DNA of 64,000 nt from Methanosarcina sp. DH2 (lineage in GTDB: Archaea; Halobacteriota; Methanosarcinia; Methanosarcinales; Methanosarcinaceae). The stretch's first letter is position 1. Each line of letters begins with the position of its first letter. The translations under genes were made by a program, and so were the position numbers. Location of the stretch: NCBI RefSeq assembly GCF_020804225.1, contig NZ_WJBI01000002.1, forward strand, positions 613,713 through 677,712, written 5' to 3'. The notes below the pieces were generated by a model that searched no databases, had not been told where the DNA came from, and saw only the letters and a program-made list of their open reading frames with translations. Shown here one piece after another: positions 1-8,489 of the stretch.

Positions 1-119
1 TCTACCTCGATTTCTTCAAGGGCAGGACCCAGGTCCTTTTTGAGCGCAGTTACGAGGGCGGACAGGATTTCGTTTTCTTCTTTTTTCCCAGTTTTCTGTA
101 AGTTTTTGCTTTCTGGCAT
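1..119 (-). CDS. Unidentified protein, N-terminal fragment cut by the window edge
   Basis: A minus-strand reading frame starts with ATG at 119 and runs off the left edge after 39 codons. A good ribosome-binding site (AAGGTGG) lies just upstream. The visible N-terminus is charged and lysine/glutamate rich, then predicted helical (ILSALVTALKKDLGP). The gene starts only 24 bp after the modD stop, so it is probably the last seen member of the molybdate/tungstate operon. Too little is visible to name a family. Confidence 0.6.
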   Translation of the reverse strand, partial: MPESKNLQKTGKKEENEILSALVTALKKDLGPALEEIEV

Positions 120-143
120 GAGTCCACCTTTTATTTTACTCAC

Positions 144-935
144 CTACAGCCTTTCTATTTTTGTTGTAAAGTCAAGAGGATTTGCATAGTATGGGGCGCT
201 TATAACGATAATGTCAACAAGAGGGGCGTATTCAGGGATCCTTTTTGCCTCGATTCCTCCCACTGCAAGTTCAAGTTTCGGGTTGAGTTTCTTAAGTTCA
301 GGTCCGAGTCCCTGCATTTCCTCGGGGGAAAGATGGTCAAGGAGCATAATATCCGACATTTCGGCATATTTGAACGCTTCTTCTCTCGACCGGGGCTCGA
401 TTTCGATCTTTTTCAGGGCTCTGAGCTTTTTCAGGTCCCCGGCAACTTCCAGGTGATTCTGGCTGAGCTGGATGGAGTCGCTGAGTGAATTTCTGTGGAT
501 GTCTCCTCCGCCTGCCCGGACTGCTTTAAGCTCAAACATGCGGGATCCGGGATGAGTCTTTCGGCTTGTTGCAATTATGATGTCCGGGTTTGCCTTTCGG
601 CCCGCACTTACCATAGAGGCTGTTTTTGTGGCAATGGCACACATGAGGGAAAGAAAGGTCTGGGAGACCCTCCAGAGTTTGAACAGGAGTTTGAGGTCTC
701 CTTCGGCTTCGAAAATTGCATCTCCTGGCTCGAAAGTCATGCCGTCTCCGAGGCAATTCAGGTTTTTCAGGCCTTTTCGTTCGTAATATTCCGCCAGCTC
801 CCCGGCGCAGGCACAGGTCCCGTTTTCTCTTGAAATAATTCTCATTTTTCCTCTGCCTTCAAGTTTGAGCAGTTCCGCGCTTTCATCCTGATAGGGGCAA
901 TCTTCGTAAAAGTAAAGCTCAAAAAGGTCTATCAT
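144..935 (-). CDS. modD: ModD-like phosphoribosyltransferase (molybdenum-locus NadC homolog)
   Basis: About 263 residues, related to type II quinolinate phosphoribosyltransferase (NadC). The family signature TSRKTHPGSRMFELKAV is followed by GGGDIHRNSLSD and a QLSQNH segment, which are the PRPP and acid-binding regions of NadC-like enzymes. ModD proteins are NadC paralogs found in molybdenum transport operons; their reaction is not established. Here the gene lies 165 bp downstream of the transporter ATPase, which supports the ModD call over true NadC. ATG at 935 is preferred because GAGG sits six bases upstream; a TTG at 947 would place that GAGG inside the gene. Confidence 0.8.
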   Translation of the reverse strand: MIDLFELYFYEDCPYQDESAELLKLEGRGKMRIISRENGTCACAGELAEYYERKGLKNLNCLGDGMTFEPGDAIFEAEGDLKLLFKLWRVSQTFLSLMCAIATKTASMVSAGRKANPDIIIATSRKTHPGSRMFELKAVRAGGGDIHRNSLSDSIQLSQNHLEVAGDLKKLRALKKIEIEPRSREEAFKYAEMSDIMLLDHLSPEEMQGLGPELKKLNPKLELAVGGIEAKRIPEYAPLVDIIVISAPYYANPLDFTTKIERL

Positions 936-1111
936 GCTTTGCCTCAAAAATTTCCTTTACATATCACTTATTTTATGTTTCTATTTCCTTTGCTGCCGGC
1001 TTTTCATATCATTTTTTTTCTCCCGGTCCATCTTCACTTCACTTCTGGTTCTGTTAATCTTATTCCCGATCTGCGTTAACTTTACTTCGGCTTCGAATTT
1101 ACTTTATAAAT

Positions 1112-2173
1112 TTACCTTATTATCCTGGCATTTGAAGCCTTGAACACGGCATAGATTTCTCTGCCTGGTTCAAGATCAAGCATTTCACATGAAGTAGGTG
1201 TGATTATTGCTTTAATTTCTGCACTTCCCATCTTCAGCTCGACCACGAAAAGGTGTTCCTTCTTGAAAACTCCTGAAACCCTTCCCCTCAAAGTATTCCG
1301 GGCCGAACTTTCCATAGCCCCTCTGGCAAGGATGACTTCTTCAGGGCGGATGGAGACCGTGACCTCTTCTCCTGGTTCGGCCGGGTCTGCTGAATAGATT
1401 TCCAGACCTTCGGCTTCGATCACCGTCAGTTTTCCTTCGAGCGTCTTTACCTTTCCTTTCAGCACATTGGTGCCCAGAAACTCGGCCACGAAATCCGGAG
1501 AAGGGCGCCTGAAAACGGATTCCGGATCTCCTGCCTGCATAACTTCCCCTTTTCTTATGACTACAACCCGGTTTGCCAAGGTCCAGAGATCTTCGAAATC
1601 GTGGGTCACGTGCAGGACAGTGGTGCTGTAATCCGCAATTGCCTTTTTCAGCATCTTCCTGAGCTTTTCCCTTGTTCTTGCATCAAGGGCGCTGAAGGGC
1701 TCGTCCAGAAGGAGCAGCTTTGGTCTGGCAACCAGGCTCCTTGCAAGGGCTGCTCTCTGTTTCTCTCCTCCGCTCAGGGTTTCCGGTTTCCTGTGCAGCA
1801 GTTCGTTTATCCCGAGGACTCCGGCAATCTGCTTTACTTCGGTCTCTATCTGCTTTTTATCCCTGATCTTTTTCCGGAGGGCATACGCTATGTTTTCAAA
1901 CACGTTCATGTGGGGAAAAAGCATGTGGTCCTGGTACACTATGCTGATCTGCCTCATATCGGGAGGAAGGTCGGTGATATCTTTTCCTTCCAGAATAATT
2001 CTGCCTTTCTCGGGTCCGTAAAATCCGATTACGGTTTCAAGAAGCAGGGACTTTCCGCTGCCTGAGGGGCCTATCAGCGCCAGGTAATCCCCTTTTTCGG
2101 CTTTAAGTCCCATATCGCTGAGCTGGAAATCTCCAGTGTCAAGGCAGAGGCCCCTTACCTCAAGGAAACTCAC
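1112..2173 (-). CDS. wtpC: Molybdate/tungstate ABC transporter ATP-binding protein
   Basis: 353 residues. The ATPase domain fills about residues 1-230, with Walker A GPSGSGKS near residue 36, ABC signature LSGGEKQR, Walker B LLLLDEPF and the switch histidine in VLHVTHDFED. The last ~110 residues form a TOBE/MOP-like domain, which in ModC and WtpC proteins binds the oxyanion for feedback inhibition. The start overlaps the permease stop by 4 bp, so the genes are translationally coupled. Molybdate and tungstate transporters cannot be told apart from sequence at this level, so wtpC is used in the archaeal sense; modC is equally possible. Confidence 0.88.
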   Translation of the reverse strand: MSFLEVRGLCLDTGDFQLSDMGLKAEKGDYLALIGPSGSGKSLLLETVIGFYGPEKGRIILEGKDITDLPPDMRQISIVYQDHMLFPHMNVFENIAYALRKKIRDKKQIETEVKQIAGVLGINELLHRKPETLSGGEKQRAALARSLVARPKLLLLDEPFSALDARTREKLRKMLKKAIADYSTTVLHVTHDFEDLWTLANRVVVIRKGEVMQAGDPESVFRRPSPDFVAEFLGTNVLKGKVKTLEGKLTVIEAEGLEIYSADPAEPGEEVTVSIRPEEVILARGAMESSARNTLRGRVSGVFKKEHLFVVELKMGSAEIKAIITPTSCEMLDLEPGREIYAVFKASNARIIR

Positions 2174-2976
2174 AGCCTTCCTCCTTCGAACCTTTCGAAG
2201 CTGAGGATTGCAAGAAAAGCAATTCCCATGAGTAAAATCCCGCTTGTCACTGCCATTTCCAGGTTTCCGTATGAGATGTTAAGGTAAAGGGTCACGGGCA
2301 GAACTTCAGTATTCATGTAAGAGCCTCCTGCAAGCACAAGCACGGCCCCAAAAGCTCCTATGCAGCGGGCAAAGGTAATTACGCTCGAAGCAAAGAGCCC
2401 ACTTCTTGCCATCGGAAGAGTTACGTGCCTGAAGGTCTCGAACTCTCCATAACCGAAGCTCCTTGAGACCTGTTCGTATCGCGGGTTGATGTCTTCGAAG
2501 GTAGAGTAGATGACCCTTACAGCGTAAGGAAAGGCGACAAAAAACTGGGCAACAACTATTCCAAGCTTGCTGAAGGTTACCTTTATTCCTGCCGCCTCAA
2601 GGTAAGGCCCAAGAAAACCGTGCCCGAAAAGGAGCAGGAGTGCAAGGCCCATTACCAGTTCAGGGAACGCCATCGGAAGCCCAAGTATTGCCTTTATGAG
2701 GCTTTTCCCCTTAAACGAAAAACGCGAAAGTGCATAGGCTGTCGGGATTGAAAAGCACATGACAGAAAGTGTCGAAGCCGAAGAGGTCAGCATGGAAAGC
2801 TTCATGGAATAGAACATCTCTTCCGAAAGCAGGGCTGATAAAATTTCCGAGGGTTTAAGGACAAAGAGCAGAGCTCCTACAGCTATGAAGAGCAAAAAAG
2901 TGAAGAAGAAGGTAACACCTACAGTTAGGTTTCTGAACCAGGAGTGGTTAATACTGGCGTATTTTAAGGGCTGCAT
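2170..2976 (-). CDS. wtpB: Molybdate/tungstate ABC transporter permease
   Basis: 268 residues with about six hydrophobic segments, beginning with FFFTFLLFIAVGALLFVL near residue 25. The binding-protein-dependent transport motif that docks the ATPase is visible as EQVSRSFGYGEFETFRHVTLP, allowing for family variation. It overlaps the binding-protein gene by 13 bp upstream and the ATPase gene by 4 bp downstream, so all three are one transcript. The family imports molybdate or tungstate across the cytoplasmic membrane for formylmethanofuran dehydrogenase and related enzymes. Confidence 0.88.
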   Translation of the reverse strand: MQPLKYASINHSWFRNLTVGVTFFFTFLLFIAVGALLFVLKPSEILSALLSEEMFYSMKLSMLTSSASTLSVMCFSIPTAYALSRFSFKGKSLIKAILGLPMAFPELVMGLALLLLFGHGFLGPYLEAAGIKVTFSKLGIVVAQFFVAFPYAVRVIYSTFEDINPRYEQVSRSFGYGEFETFRHVTLPMARSGLFASSVITFARCIGAFGAVLVLAGGSYMNTEVLPVTLYLNISYGNLEMAVTSGILLMGIAFLAILSFERFEGGRL

Positions 2977-3782
2977 GGCTCAAAGCCCCATTTTTCCCAG
3001 ATCTCTTCTGTCTCTTCTCCTGCAATGTAAGTGTTAAAAACCTCTGCCAGTTCAGGGTCTTCGGTGTATACGGAAACCGCTGTGGGTATGGTCTTTATTT
3101 TATTCTGTTCTTCAGGAATCGGGATAATTTCGAGTTTTCCGCTGGCTTCACCCCAGCTTGCCATGTCTTCCCAGATAATTGTCGCATCTACCTCTTCGGA
3201 TACAACGTAAATGAGAAGCTGGTTTACGGTCGCAGTCCTGACAATTGTGTTATTCTCGACTTCGGGAAGGATGCCTGCCTGTGTACAGATCGTTTCCGAG
3301 ACCTGGCCTATTGCAGGCCCGTTAGGGTCTCCGAGAGCCAGTTTTACTCCGGGTTTCGCCAGGTCTTCGAGCTTGCTTATATTTTCGGGATTTCCCGCAG
3401 GAACTGCAATTACAGGAACATGCAGGGTCAGGTTTTCCACGCTTTCATTGAAAACATAATTCCTGTCCATAGCCTGTCCGGTGTAGTAGTAATCTCCGGG
3501 GATAAAAATGTCACACTCTTTTGAGGTCAGGATTCCGAAGATTTCGGCGCTCCCTCCGTAGCGGACCTCTACGTCTGCTCCGGTTTCGTTTTCAAAGCTC
3601 TCAATCAATTCGTTCATGGGTTTTATCAGCCCCGCTCCGGAACAAACCGTGAGATGTCTCCCCTCAAATGCTTTTTCCTGGTTTTTCAAAACAGGTGCAG
3701 ATGCTCCTTTTTCAGTACACCCTGAACCGGCAAGAGCCACTGCCAGTACCATGATAATTATGAATGTGCAGACTTTTTTCAT
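2964..3782 (-). CDS. wtpA: Molybdate/tungstate-binding lipoprotein
   Basis: 272 residues. An N-terminal hydrophobic signal ends in a lipobox (LAGSGC, cysteine near residue 22), so the mature protein should be lipid-anchored outside the membrane. The ModA-type fold is indicated by LTVCSGAGLIKPMNEL near residue 44, RYGGSAEIF, and the later DATIIWEDMASW region, which contribute oxyanion contacts in this family. It is the first gene of the wtpABC-modD operon. GAGG lies upstream of the ATG, and a TATA-like TTTATTA with a small inverted repeat lies 30-60 bp upstream. Confidence 0.88.
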   Translation of the reverse strand: MKKVCTFIIIMVLAVALAGSGCTEKGASAPVLKNQEKAFEGRHLTVCSGAGLIKPMNELIESFENETGADVEVRYGGSAEIFGILTSKECDIFIPGDYYYTGQAMDRNYVFNESVENLTLHVPVIAVPAGNPENISKLEDLAKPGVKLALGDPNGPAIGQVSETICTQAGILPEVENNTIVRTATVNQLLIYVVSEEVDATIIWEDMASWGEASGKLEIIPIPEEQNKIKTIPTAVSVYTEDPELAEVFNTYIAGEETEEIWEKWGFEPCSP

Positions 3783-3813
3783 TCAAAAACCTCTTCAGAT
3801 GGAAGTTCAATGA

Positions 3814-3827
3814 TATGTCTGAACATA
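3814..3827. promoter_or_regulatory. Candidate operator of the Mo/W transport operon
   Basis: Inverted repeat TATGT-N4-ACATA, 32 bp upstream of the binding-protein start. It lies about where transcription should begin, given a TATA-like TTTATTA at about 3836-3843 on the minus strand. A repressor bound here would block initiation, as for ModE-type control, but no regulator gene is adjacent and the repeat is short. Confidence 0.3.
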
Positions 3828-3953
3828 CATAACGGTTAATAAAGTTTTTTACAAAAATATTCAGTGCGGATTTTATTTAAAAGTAGAATGAGATTCAGGC
3901 TGCTTTCCATTCCTGAAATCTCAAAAAATAAAAACAGGCGTTTTCCTTTTTAT

Positions 3954-4595
3954 TTAAAGTTCAAATATTCTCTTTCTATATTTCTCAAGTTCTTCAGCCC
4001 CTTTTTCCTTTGAAAGGCTGCTCACCTCGTAGATAATATGGGACGGCAGAACCTTCATCCCCATATACTCAAAGACGCAGTGAGTAACCGATTCAAGATG
4101 CCTGTTAAGGTCCCCATGTGCCCCTCCTTCGGAATACCATTCTTTTGAAGCCCCTGTAGTAGTGGCAAGAATTGCAGATTTTCCTTTCAGGAGCCCGGTT
4201 TCGTAGGCGCTGTTTGTGATAGGGTTGAAGCCAAAACCCGGAGCCAGGACCCTGTCTATCCAGCCCTTCATGATTGCAGGCATGGACGTGAAGTAAATAG
4301 GGAACTGAAAGACGAGGAGATCTGCCCACTTTACTTTTTCCATCTCCTCTTTAATGTCAGGCGCAAAAGCCCCGGTTTTGGAGGCCTGGATCGCTTCAAA
4401 GAAAGGCTTGAAAACATCCGGCTTTTTTCGTTCTGTGAAGTCTTCCGCATTGAGCACGGGATTGAAGTTCATCGCGTAAAGGTCTGACAGTCTTACTTCG
4501 TTGCCTTTTTCCTTCAGGGCAGCAAGAGCTGTGTCTTTCAGGGCAGCATTGAAGGATTTGGGCTCAGGGTGTGCATAAACATAAAGAATTTTCAT
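3954..4595 (-). CDS. NAD(P)H:quinone oxidoreductase-like flavoprotein (flavodoxin-fold, KefF/MdaB type)
   Basis: About 213 residues. The N-terminus KILYVYAHPEPKSFNAAL is the FMN-binding loop of the NQO1/KefF flavodoxin-like family, followed by LLVFQFPIYFTSMPAIMKGW and the TTTGASKEWYSEGGAHGD loop typical of these two-electron quinone or azo reductases. ATG at 4595 is preferred to the in-frame ATG at 4619 because AGGGGGAAT lies just before it and the family starts at this methionine. It is the most distal gene of a minus-strand set of redox enzymes that faces an HxlR-type regulator at 8046. Substrate unknown. Confidence 0.82.
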   Translation of the reverse strand: MKILYVYAHPEPKSFNAALKDTALAALKEKGNEVRLSDLYAMNFNPVLNAEDFTERKKPDVFKPFFEAIQASKTGAFAPDIKEEMEKVKWADLLVFQFPIYFTSMPAIMKGWIDRVLAPGFGFNPITNSAYETGLLKGKSAILATTTGASKEWYSEGGAHGDLNRHLESVTHCVFEYMGMKVLPSHIIYEVSSLSKEKGAEELEKYRKRIFEL

Positions 4596-4943
4596 TTTAT
4601 TCCCCCTAATTCTATCCATGAAATTCGTTTCCCTTAATATATAAGTAAAGCTGCCTCTCTCGTTGAGACAAAAACATACACAAAATTATATTCATGGTTA
4701 AAAATTACGCTTCGAGCCAAAAATGCATTCTCCCGTTGATGGTTAATATTATTATATCACGAATTCCAGCCCGGTTGATACTTTCTTTTTTGTCTACTGT
4801 ATGCAGGCGGGATTGGGCGGCATATGGCGCATTAAAAAGAAAATTTGAAATGAGGTGTACAGTCTTTCGGATAACGTAAACCAGCTTTTCGGAGAACACT
4901 ATTAATTAAATCTTAAACTAAATTTTATACCTTGAACTAAGAG
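4596..4943. other. Intergenic region, no supported gene
   Basis: 348 bp between two minus-strand flavoprotein genes. Short open frames occur on both strands but none has a ribosome-binding site or recognisable product. The distal part probably carries the promoter of the downstream quinone reductase gene. Confidence 0.5.
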
Positions 4944-5519
4944 TTATGAATTGATCTTTTTCAAAAGCCACGCCATGTTCTGGCCCAGGACCTGCATGGT
5001 CCGGATACCTTCTTCGTCTTTTTCAACGTCCCCCTCAGCAAGCCCTATTCCTACGTTCCAGTAACTGGACCCGGGAATTATCATCTGGGAAATCGTGAAG
5101 AAATGGTTAATGGAATCAAAGACATGGACTGATCCGGCTCTCCTTACTGCAACGACGGCAGCTCCAACTTTGTACCTGAACATTTCACTATTGGCTTTGG
5201 CAACAAACCCTGCCCTGTCTATAAGGGCTTTGAGCTCAGGCGTCAGGTCTGCGAAATATGTAGGCGAGGCAAGGATTATGCCGTCGGCTTCAAGCATTTT
5301 TTCAATGCATTCGTTGACGATGTCTTTGTCAATTACACACCTGTGGTCTCTGTTTTCAAAACATTTTGAGCAGGCAATACAACCGTGGATACTCTTTCCC
5401 CCTATCTGCACGGTCTCGGTTTCGATCCCCTCTTTTTCAAGCTCTGCAAGGGCGTGTTTTATGAGAGAAGCCGTATTGCCTTCCTTCCGCGGGCTTCCGT
5501 TAAATGCAACGACTTTCAT
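4944..5519 (-). CDS. Iron-sulfur flavoprotein (Isf family)
   Basis: 191 residues. The N-terminal [17 protein letters not shown] is the FMN phosphate loop of the flavodoxin-like NADPH-dependent FMN reductase family. A compact cysteine cluster C47-x2-C50-x2-C53-x7-C61 matches the archaeal Isf motif (C-x2-C-x2-C-x4-7-C) that binds one [4Fe-4S] cluster. Isf proteins of Methanosarcina transfer electrons and have been linked to reduction of O2 and H2O2; the exact partner here is unknown. It lies in the redox gene cluster upstream of the quinone-reductase-like gene. Confidence 0.85.
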   Translation of the reverse strand: MKVVAFNGSPRKEGNTASLIKHALAELEKEGIETETVQIGGKSIHGCIACSKCFENRDHRCVIDKDIVNECIEKMLEADGIILASPTYFADLTPELKALIDRAGFVAKANSEMFRYKVGAAVVAVRRAGSVHVFDSINHFFTISQMIIPGSSYWNVGIGLAEGDVEKDEEGIRTMQVLGQNMAWLLKKINS

Positions 5520-5577
5520 TGTTATTCTACCCCTATCAATCTTTAATTATTTATTCTCAGTTTATTCCTTCAGTTAA

Positions 5578-5613
5578 TTAATCCTTTTCAGCTGGTTAAT
5601 CCTTTTCAGCTGG
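5578..5613 (+). repeat. Two direct copies of an 18-bp unit
   Basis: The unit TTAATCCTTTTCAGCTGG occurs twice in tandem between the Isf gene and the flavoredoxin-like gene, followed by a third partial start. No function seen. Confidence 0.7.
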
Positions 5614-5642
5614 TTAACCCTCTCCAGTTCCTTTTTTGTCAA

Positions 5643-6200
5643 TCAGACTTTTACCTGTTTTCCAGGCTTCTCCCCCGTAATCCCCCACGGTCCAGTAGCT
5701 GTTATCCGGCATGGTAAGTAGCAGGGTTCCATCTTTTTGATATCCGGCTTCCCCTGAGTCAGATACTGCTCTTCCGAATAAGCGGCAATAATTTCTCCCA
5801 CAAAGAAGTAGTTTGTTGGAAACTCCAGGGTTTCGATAAGCCTGCACTCAAGGTTCAGTGTGCAATCTTTGATCATGGGAGCGGTTTCGAGCTCCCCGTA
5901 GAATACTTTAAACAGGCCTGACTTGTCAATCTTTTCTCCGGAGACAAGTCCACAGTAGTCGGTTTTTTCCACCATTTCAGAATAAGGGAAATTTATGCTG
6001 AAGCTTCTGTTCTCCATGATACCCTGTGGCGTGTAATGGGATTTGTGGACTCCCACTCCAAGCATGGGTGGGTTTGCATTCACACGGCTTACCCAGCCCA
6101 AGGCCATGAAATTAGCTTTTCCTTTCACATTTGCCCCGAGGAGGGTAACAGGCATCGGATAGATGAATACGTTGTTATTTATCCTGACTTTCTCTGCCAT
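5643..6200 (-). CDS. Flavin reductase-like (flavoredoxin family) protein
   Basis: 185 residues of the FMN-binding flavin reductase domain family. PMPVTLLGANVKGKANFMAL near residue 15 and NPPMLGVGVHKSHYT near residue 43 are typical of flavoredoxins, as is the later FVGEIIAAY strand. The family binds FMN and passes electrons between NAD(P)H and iron-sulfur or flavin partners. A GGGGGAAAG ribosome-binding site precedes the ATG. It sits among other flavoproteins, so it may supply reduced flavin to them. Confidence 0.83.
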   Translation of the reverse strand: MAEKVRINNNVFIYPMPVTLLGANVKGKANFMALGWVSRVNANPPMLGVGVHKSHYTPQGIMENRSFSINFPYSEMVEKTDYCGLVSGEKIDKSGLFKVFYGELETAPMIKDCTLNLECRLIETLEFPTNYFFVGEIIAAYSEEQYLTQGKPDIKKMEPCYLPCRITATGPWGITGEKPGKQVKV

Positions 6201-6316
6201 GGGTACTTTCCCCCAGCCTGCTTACACATTCATGTCTCTATCTGGTTTGATGATATCGAGTTTGATGTGACTCCTCCTAAAAATGAATAGGAGTAGAATT
6301 TGAGGAATAGAATAAA

Positions 6317-6607
6317 TCATAACTTTTTTCTGTATACATTGATTTCAGTGTCTTTCTCAAGACATTCTGAAAGCAAAGGAAATATTTCTCTAAAATGACT
6401 GGAGTTTAAGTGTTCATCCAGGCTGCTTTCATCTTTCCACTCTTCTAGCATCGTCAGGATTCCTGAATTCTCCAATTCCTGATACACTCCATATTCTATG
6501 CAACCCTCTTCTTTTATTGATCCTTCAACAAGTTTTTCACACAAATCCATAAATTCTTGAATTTTTTCAGGTTTGACCTGATTTTTTGCAACAACTCTTA
6601 TCGTCAA
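6317..6607 (-). CDS. Antibiotic biosynthesis monooxygenase (ABM)/YgiN-like protein
   Basis: About 96 residues. TIRVVAKNQVKPEKIQEF, the EEGCIEYGVYQ strand and the LEEWKDESSLDEHLNSSHF region are hallmarks of the ABM dimeric ferredoxin-like fold, which includes quinol monooxygenases such as YgiN. The start is probably the TTG at 6607, preceded by GGTGAT; an ATG at 6628 would add seven unusual residues. It is 47 bp downstream of the nitroreductase gene and likely co-transcribed with it. Quinone or quinol handling would fit the nearby quinone-reductase-like gene. Confidence 0.78.
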   Translation of the reverse strand: MTIRVVAKNQVKPEKIQEFMDLCEKLVEGSIKEEGCIEYGVYQELENSGILTMLEEWKDESSLDEHLNSSHFREIFPLLSECLEKDTEINVYRKKL

Positions 6608-6654
6608 TAAAATCACCAGCCTGTACAATGCTTGACTCTGCCAGTATAACAGTA

Positions 6655-7179
6655 TTATTCTTTCTTCTGACCGTACCTGTTGTGATAAACTTTCTCTTTC
6701 CTGTACCGGTCCTGAGGTTCGGGTTGCTGGGCAGGGTAGCCAATAGGTACAAGCCCCAGAGGAAATACATGGTCCGGTAGTCCAAAAGTTTTCCGGAAGC
6801 CTTTGACCCTATCTGTCATGGGAAAAATCCCTGTCCAGACCGCCCCAAGCCCGAAATCGTGGGCTGCAAGTAGGAGGTTCTGAATGGCTGCCGAGCAGTC
6901 CTGAACCCAGTATCCAGGCGCTTTTTCCTGAGTCGTATCCCCGCAGATCAGAATTGCGAGAGGAGCTTCCCTGCACATGCCGGCATAAGGGCTGAATGTG
7001 GGAATCTCGTCCAGAATTTTTCTGTCATCGACTACAATGAAGACCCAGGGTTGAGCATTAACTGCAGATGGAGCACTCATTGCAGCCCTGAGCAGTTCGG
7101 TAACAAGCTCTCTCGGAACTGGTCTGTCAGTGTATTTTCGAACGCTTCGGCGAGTATGTATCGCTTCAAGAGTTTCCAT
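6655..7179 (-). CDS. Nitroreductase family protein
   Basis: 174 residues. IHTRRSVRKYTDRPVP at the N-terminus is the FMN-binding signature of the nitroreductase family, followed by AAMSAPSAVNAQPWVFIVV and the AAIQNLLLAAHDFGLGAVW helix. GLVPIGYPAQQPEPQDR near the C-terminus is also typical. The enzyme should be an FMN-dependent NAD(P)H oxidoreductase; its natural substrate is unknown. GGAGGAGT precedes the ATG, and it is one of the promoter-proximal genes of the redox cluster. Confidence 0.88.
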   Translation of the reverse strand: METLEAIHTRRSVRKYTDRPVPRELVTELLRAAMSAPSAVNAQPWVFIVVDDRKILDEIPTFSPYAGMCREAPLAILICGDTTQEKAPGYWVQDCSAAIQNLLLAAHDFGLGAVWTGIFPMTDRVKGFRKTFGLPDHVFPLGLVPIGYPAQQPEPQDRYRKEKVYHNRYGQKKE

Positions 7180-7327
7180 ATTCAGACTCCTCCAATTTAT
7201 TCCTGAAAAGTCTGGGCGAGAAACCTCCCTCCAGGCTTCTCTCGCCCTATTTTTATTTTCTTTCCCTGTTCTATTCTCTTTTTAGACTTTATTTTCTTTC
7301 CTTACCTTATTTTTCTTTAATCTCTCT

Positions 7328-7885
7328 TCATTTGAAGAGGTTAAAGCCTGTGTTTTTTGCTTTTTCCATAAGCTCGATATCATCCTTAACTTCTCCCGGA
7401 GCGTGATATCCAACTCCTACTATCGTATCCTTCACATCCATGCGCATGAAGCTGGAAATTTGCCCTCCGAATTCATCATAGACTCCTTTGAAAGCTGCCG
7501 CATCAGGCGCTCCCTGGGTCCCTATAATTACTGCTTTTTTCCCGGCAGGGAGGCGCGGAGAGAAGTCAGCGTTTATAAGGGAATAGCAGCGGTCAAGGAA
7601 GAGTCGCATCTGACCTGTAAACTGACCAAAGTAGATAGGAGAACCAAAGACAACACCATCGGCTACTGCAAGCTCATTGAATAATTCCATAAGGTCGTCT
7701 TCAAGCTTGCACTGATCATGGCTTTTGCAATAGTTACAGGCCTGGCAGCCTCTGTAATTCATCTCGTTGAGGATGAAGGTCCGGGTTTCGGCACCTTCTG
7801 CTGCTGCTCCTTCAAGGACCTGCTGGACAAGGATATTTGTATTTCCATTCTTTCGGGGACTTCCAACAATACCTATGACTTTCAT
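7328..7885 (-). CDS. Iron-sulfur flavoprotein (Isf family), second copy
   Basis: 185 residues with the FMN loop VGSPRKNGNTNILVQQ and a compact cysteine cluster C47-x2-C50-x2-C53-x5-C59, so probably FMN plus [4Fe-4S]. It is a paralog of the 4944-5519 gene with a shorter last cysteine spacing. It is the first gene of the minus-strand redox cluster and is divergently arranged with the HxlR-type regulator across a 160-bp intergenic region, the usual layout for a regulator controlling its neighbour. Confidence 0.85.
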   Translation of the reverse strand: MKVIGIVGSPRKNGNTNILVQQVLEGAAAEGAETRTFILNEMNYRGCQACNYCKSHDQCKLEDDLMELFNELAVADGVVFGSPIYFGQFTGQMRLFLDRCYSLINADFSPRLPAGKKAVIIGTQGAPDAAAFKGVYDEFGGQISSFMRMDVKDTIVGVGYHAPGEVKDDIELMEKAKNTGFNLFK

Positions 7886-7985
7886 CTTTTACACCTTTTA
7901 TCTGTTGATTTGAGCCTCTTTTGGCTAAATAGAGTCTCTTCTATCAGTAACGTAAGTTTATTGATATTTAATCTACAGCAACTAT

Positions 7986-7997
7986 ACTTATATACCA
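7986..7997 (+). promoter_or_regulatory. Candidate TATA box of the HxlR-family gene
   Basis: TACTTATATACC lies about 50 bp upstream of the regulator ATG in the divergent intergenic region. Spacing would give a short leader with GGAAG before the start. It is assigned by position and composition only. Confidence 0.35.
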
Positions 7998-8045
7998 TAC
8001 ATACAATCCGGATACTTAGTAACAAAAAGGATAGAATGGAAGATT

Positions 8046-8432
8046 ATGGCAAGTGAGGCAAAAAACAGTAAACACTATCACTGTCCTGTTGAAACAACTC
8101 TGGACGTAATCGGCGGCAAATGGAAACCTCTGATTCTCTGGCAGTTGAGAGCAGAAAAACTGCGTTTTTCAGGGCTACAGCAAAGCATGCAGGGTATTTC
8201 TCCTAAAATGCTCACAAAACAGCTCAGGGAGCTTGAAGAAGCTGGGCTCGTCCTCAGAGAGAGTTTTCCTGAAATCCCGCCAAGGGTTGAATATTCTCTG
8301 ACTGAGTTTGGAAAAACCGTGCTCCCTGTTCTGGATGCGCTCTGTGAATGGGGAAGTAAATATCTTGACCGAGAATGCTCTTTTGGTAGAAATGAGGGCT
8401 TTAAAGCCGCCGACGGCCCCACTTTACAGTAA
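8046..8432 (+). CDS. HxlR-family winged-helix transcriptional regulator
   Basis: 128 residues. CPVETTLDVIGGKWKPLILW near residue 14 and the recognition region GISPKMLTKQLRELEEAGLV are diagnostic of the HxlR/MarR-like winged-helix family, ending in RVEYSLTEFGKTVLPVL. Members often sense reactive electrophiles or oxidants through the N-terminal cysteine, present here at residue 14. It faces the Isf and nitroreductase genes, so it probably controls that redox cluster. Confidence 0.88.
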   Translation: MASEAKNSKHYHCPVETTLDVIGGKWKPLILWQLRAEKLRFSGLQQSMQGISPKMLTKQLRELEEAGLVLRESFPEIPPRVEYSLTEFGKTVLPVLDALCEWGSKYLDRECSFGRNEGFKAADGPTLQ

Positions 8433-8489
8433 CTATTTCTCGTAGCTACTTCTTGTAGTTATTTTGCAGTAACTACTTTTAGCAGCCGT

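Noticed and set aside
4694..4899. Overlapping short frames on both strands
   Set aside because: Neither has a ribosome-binding site or a recognisable product.
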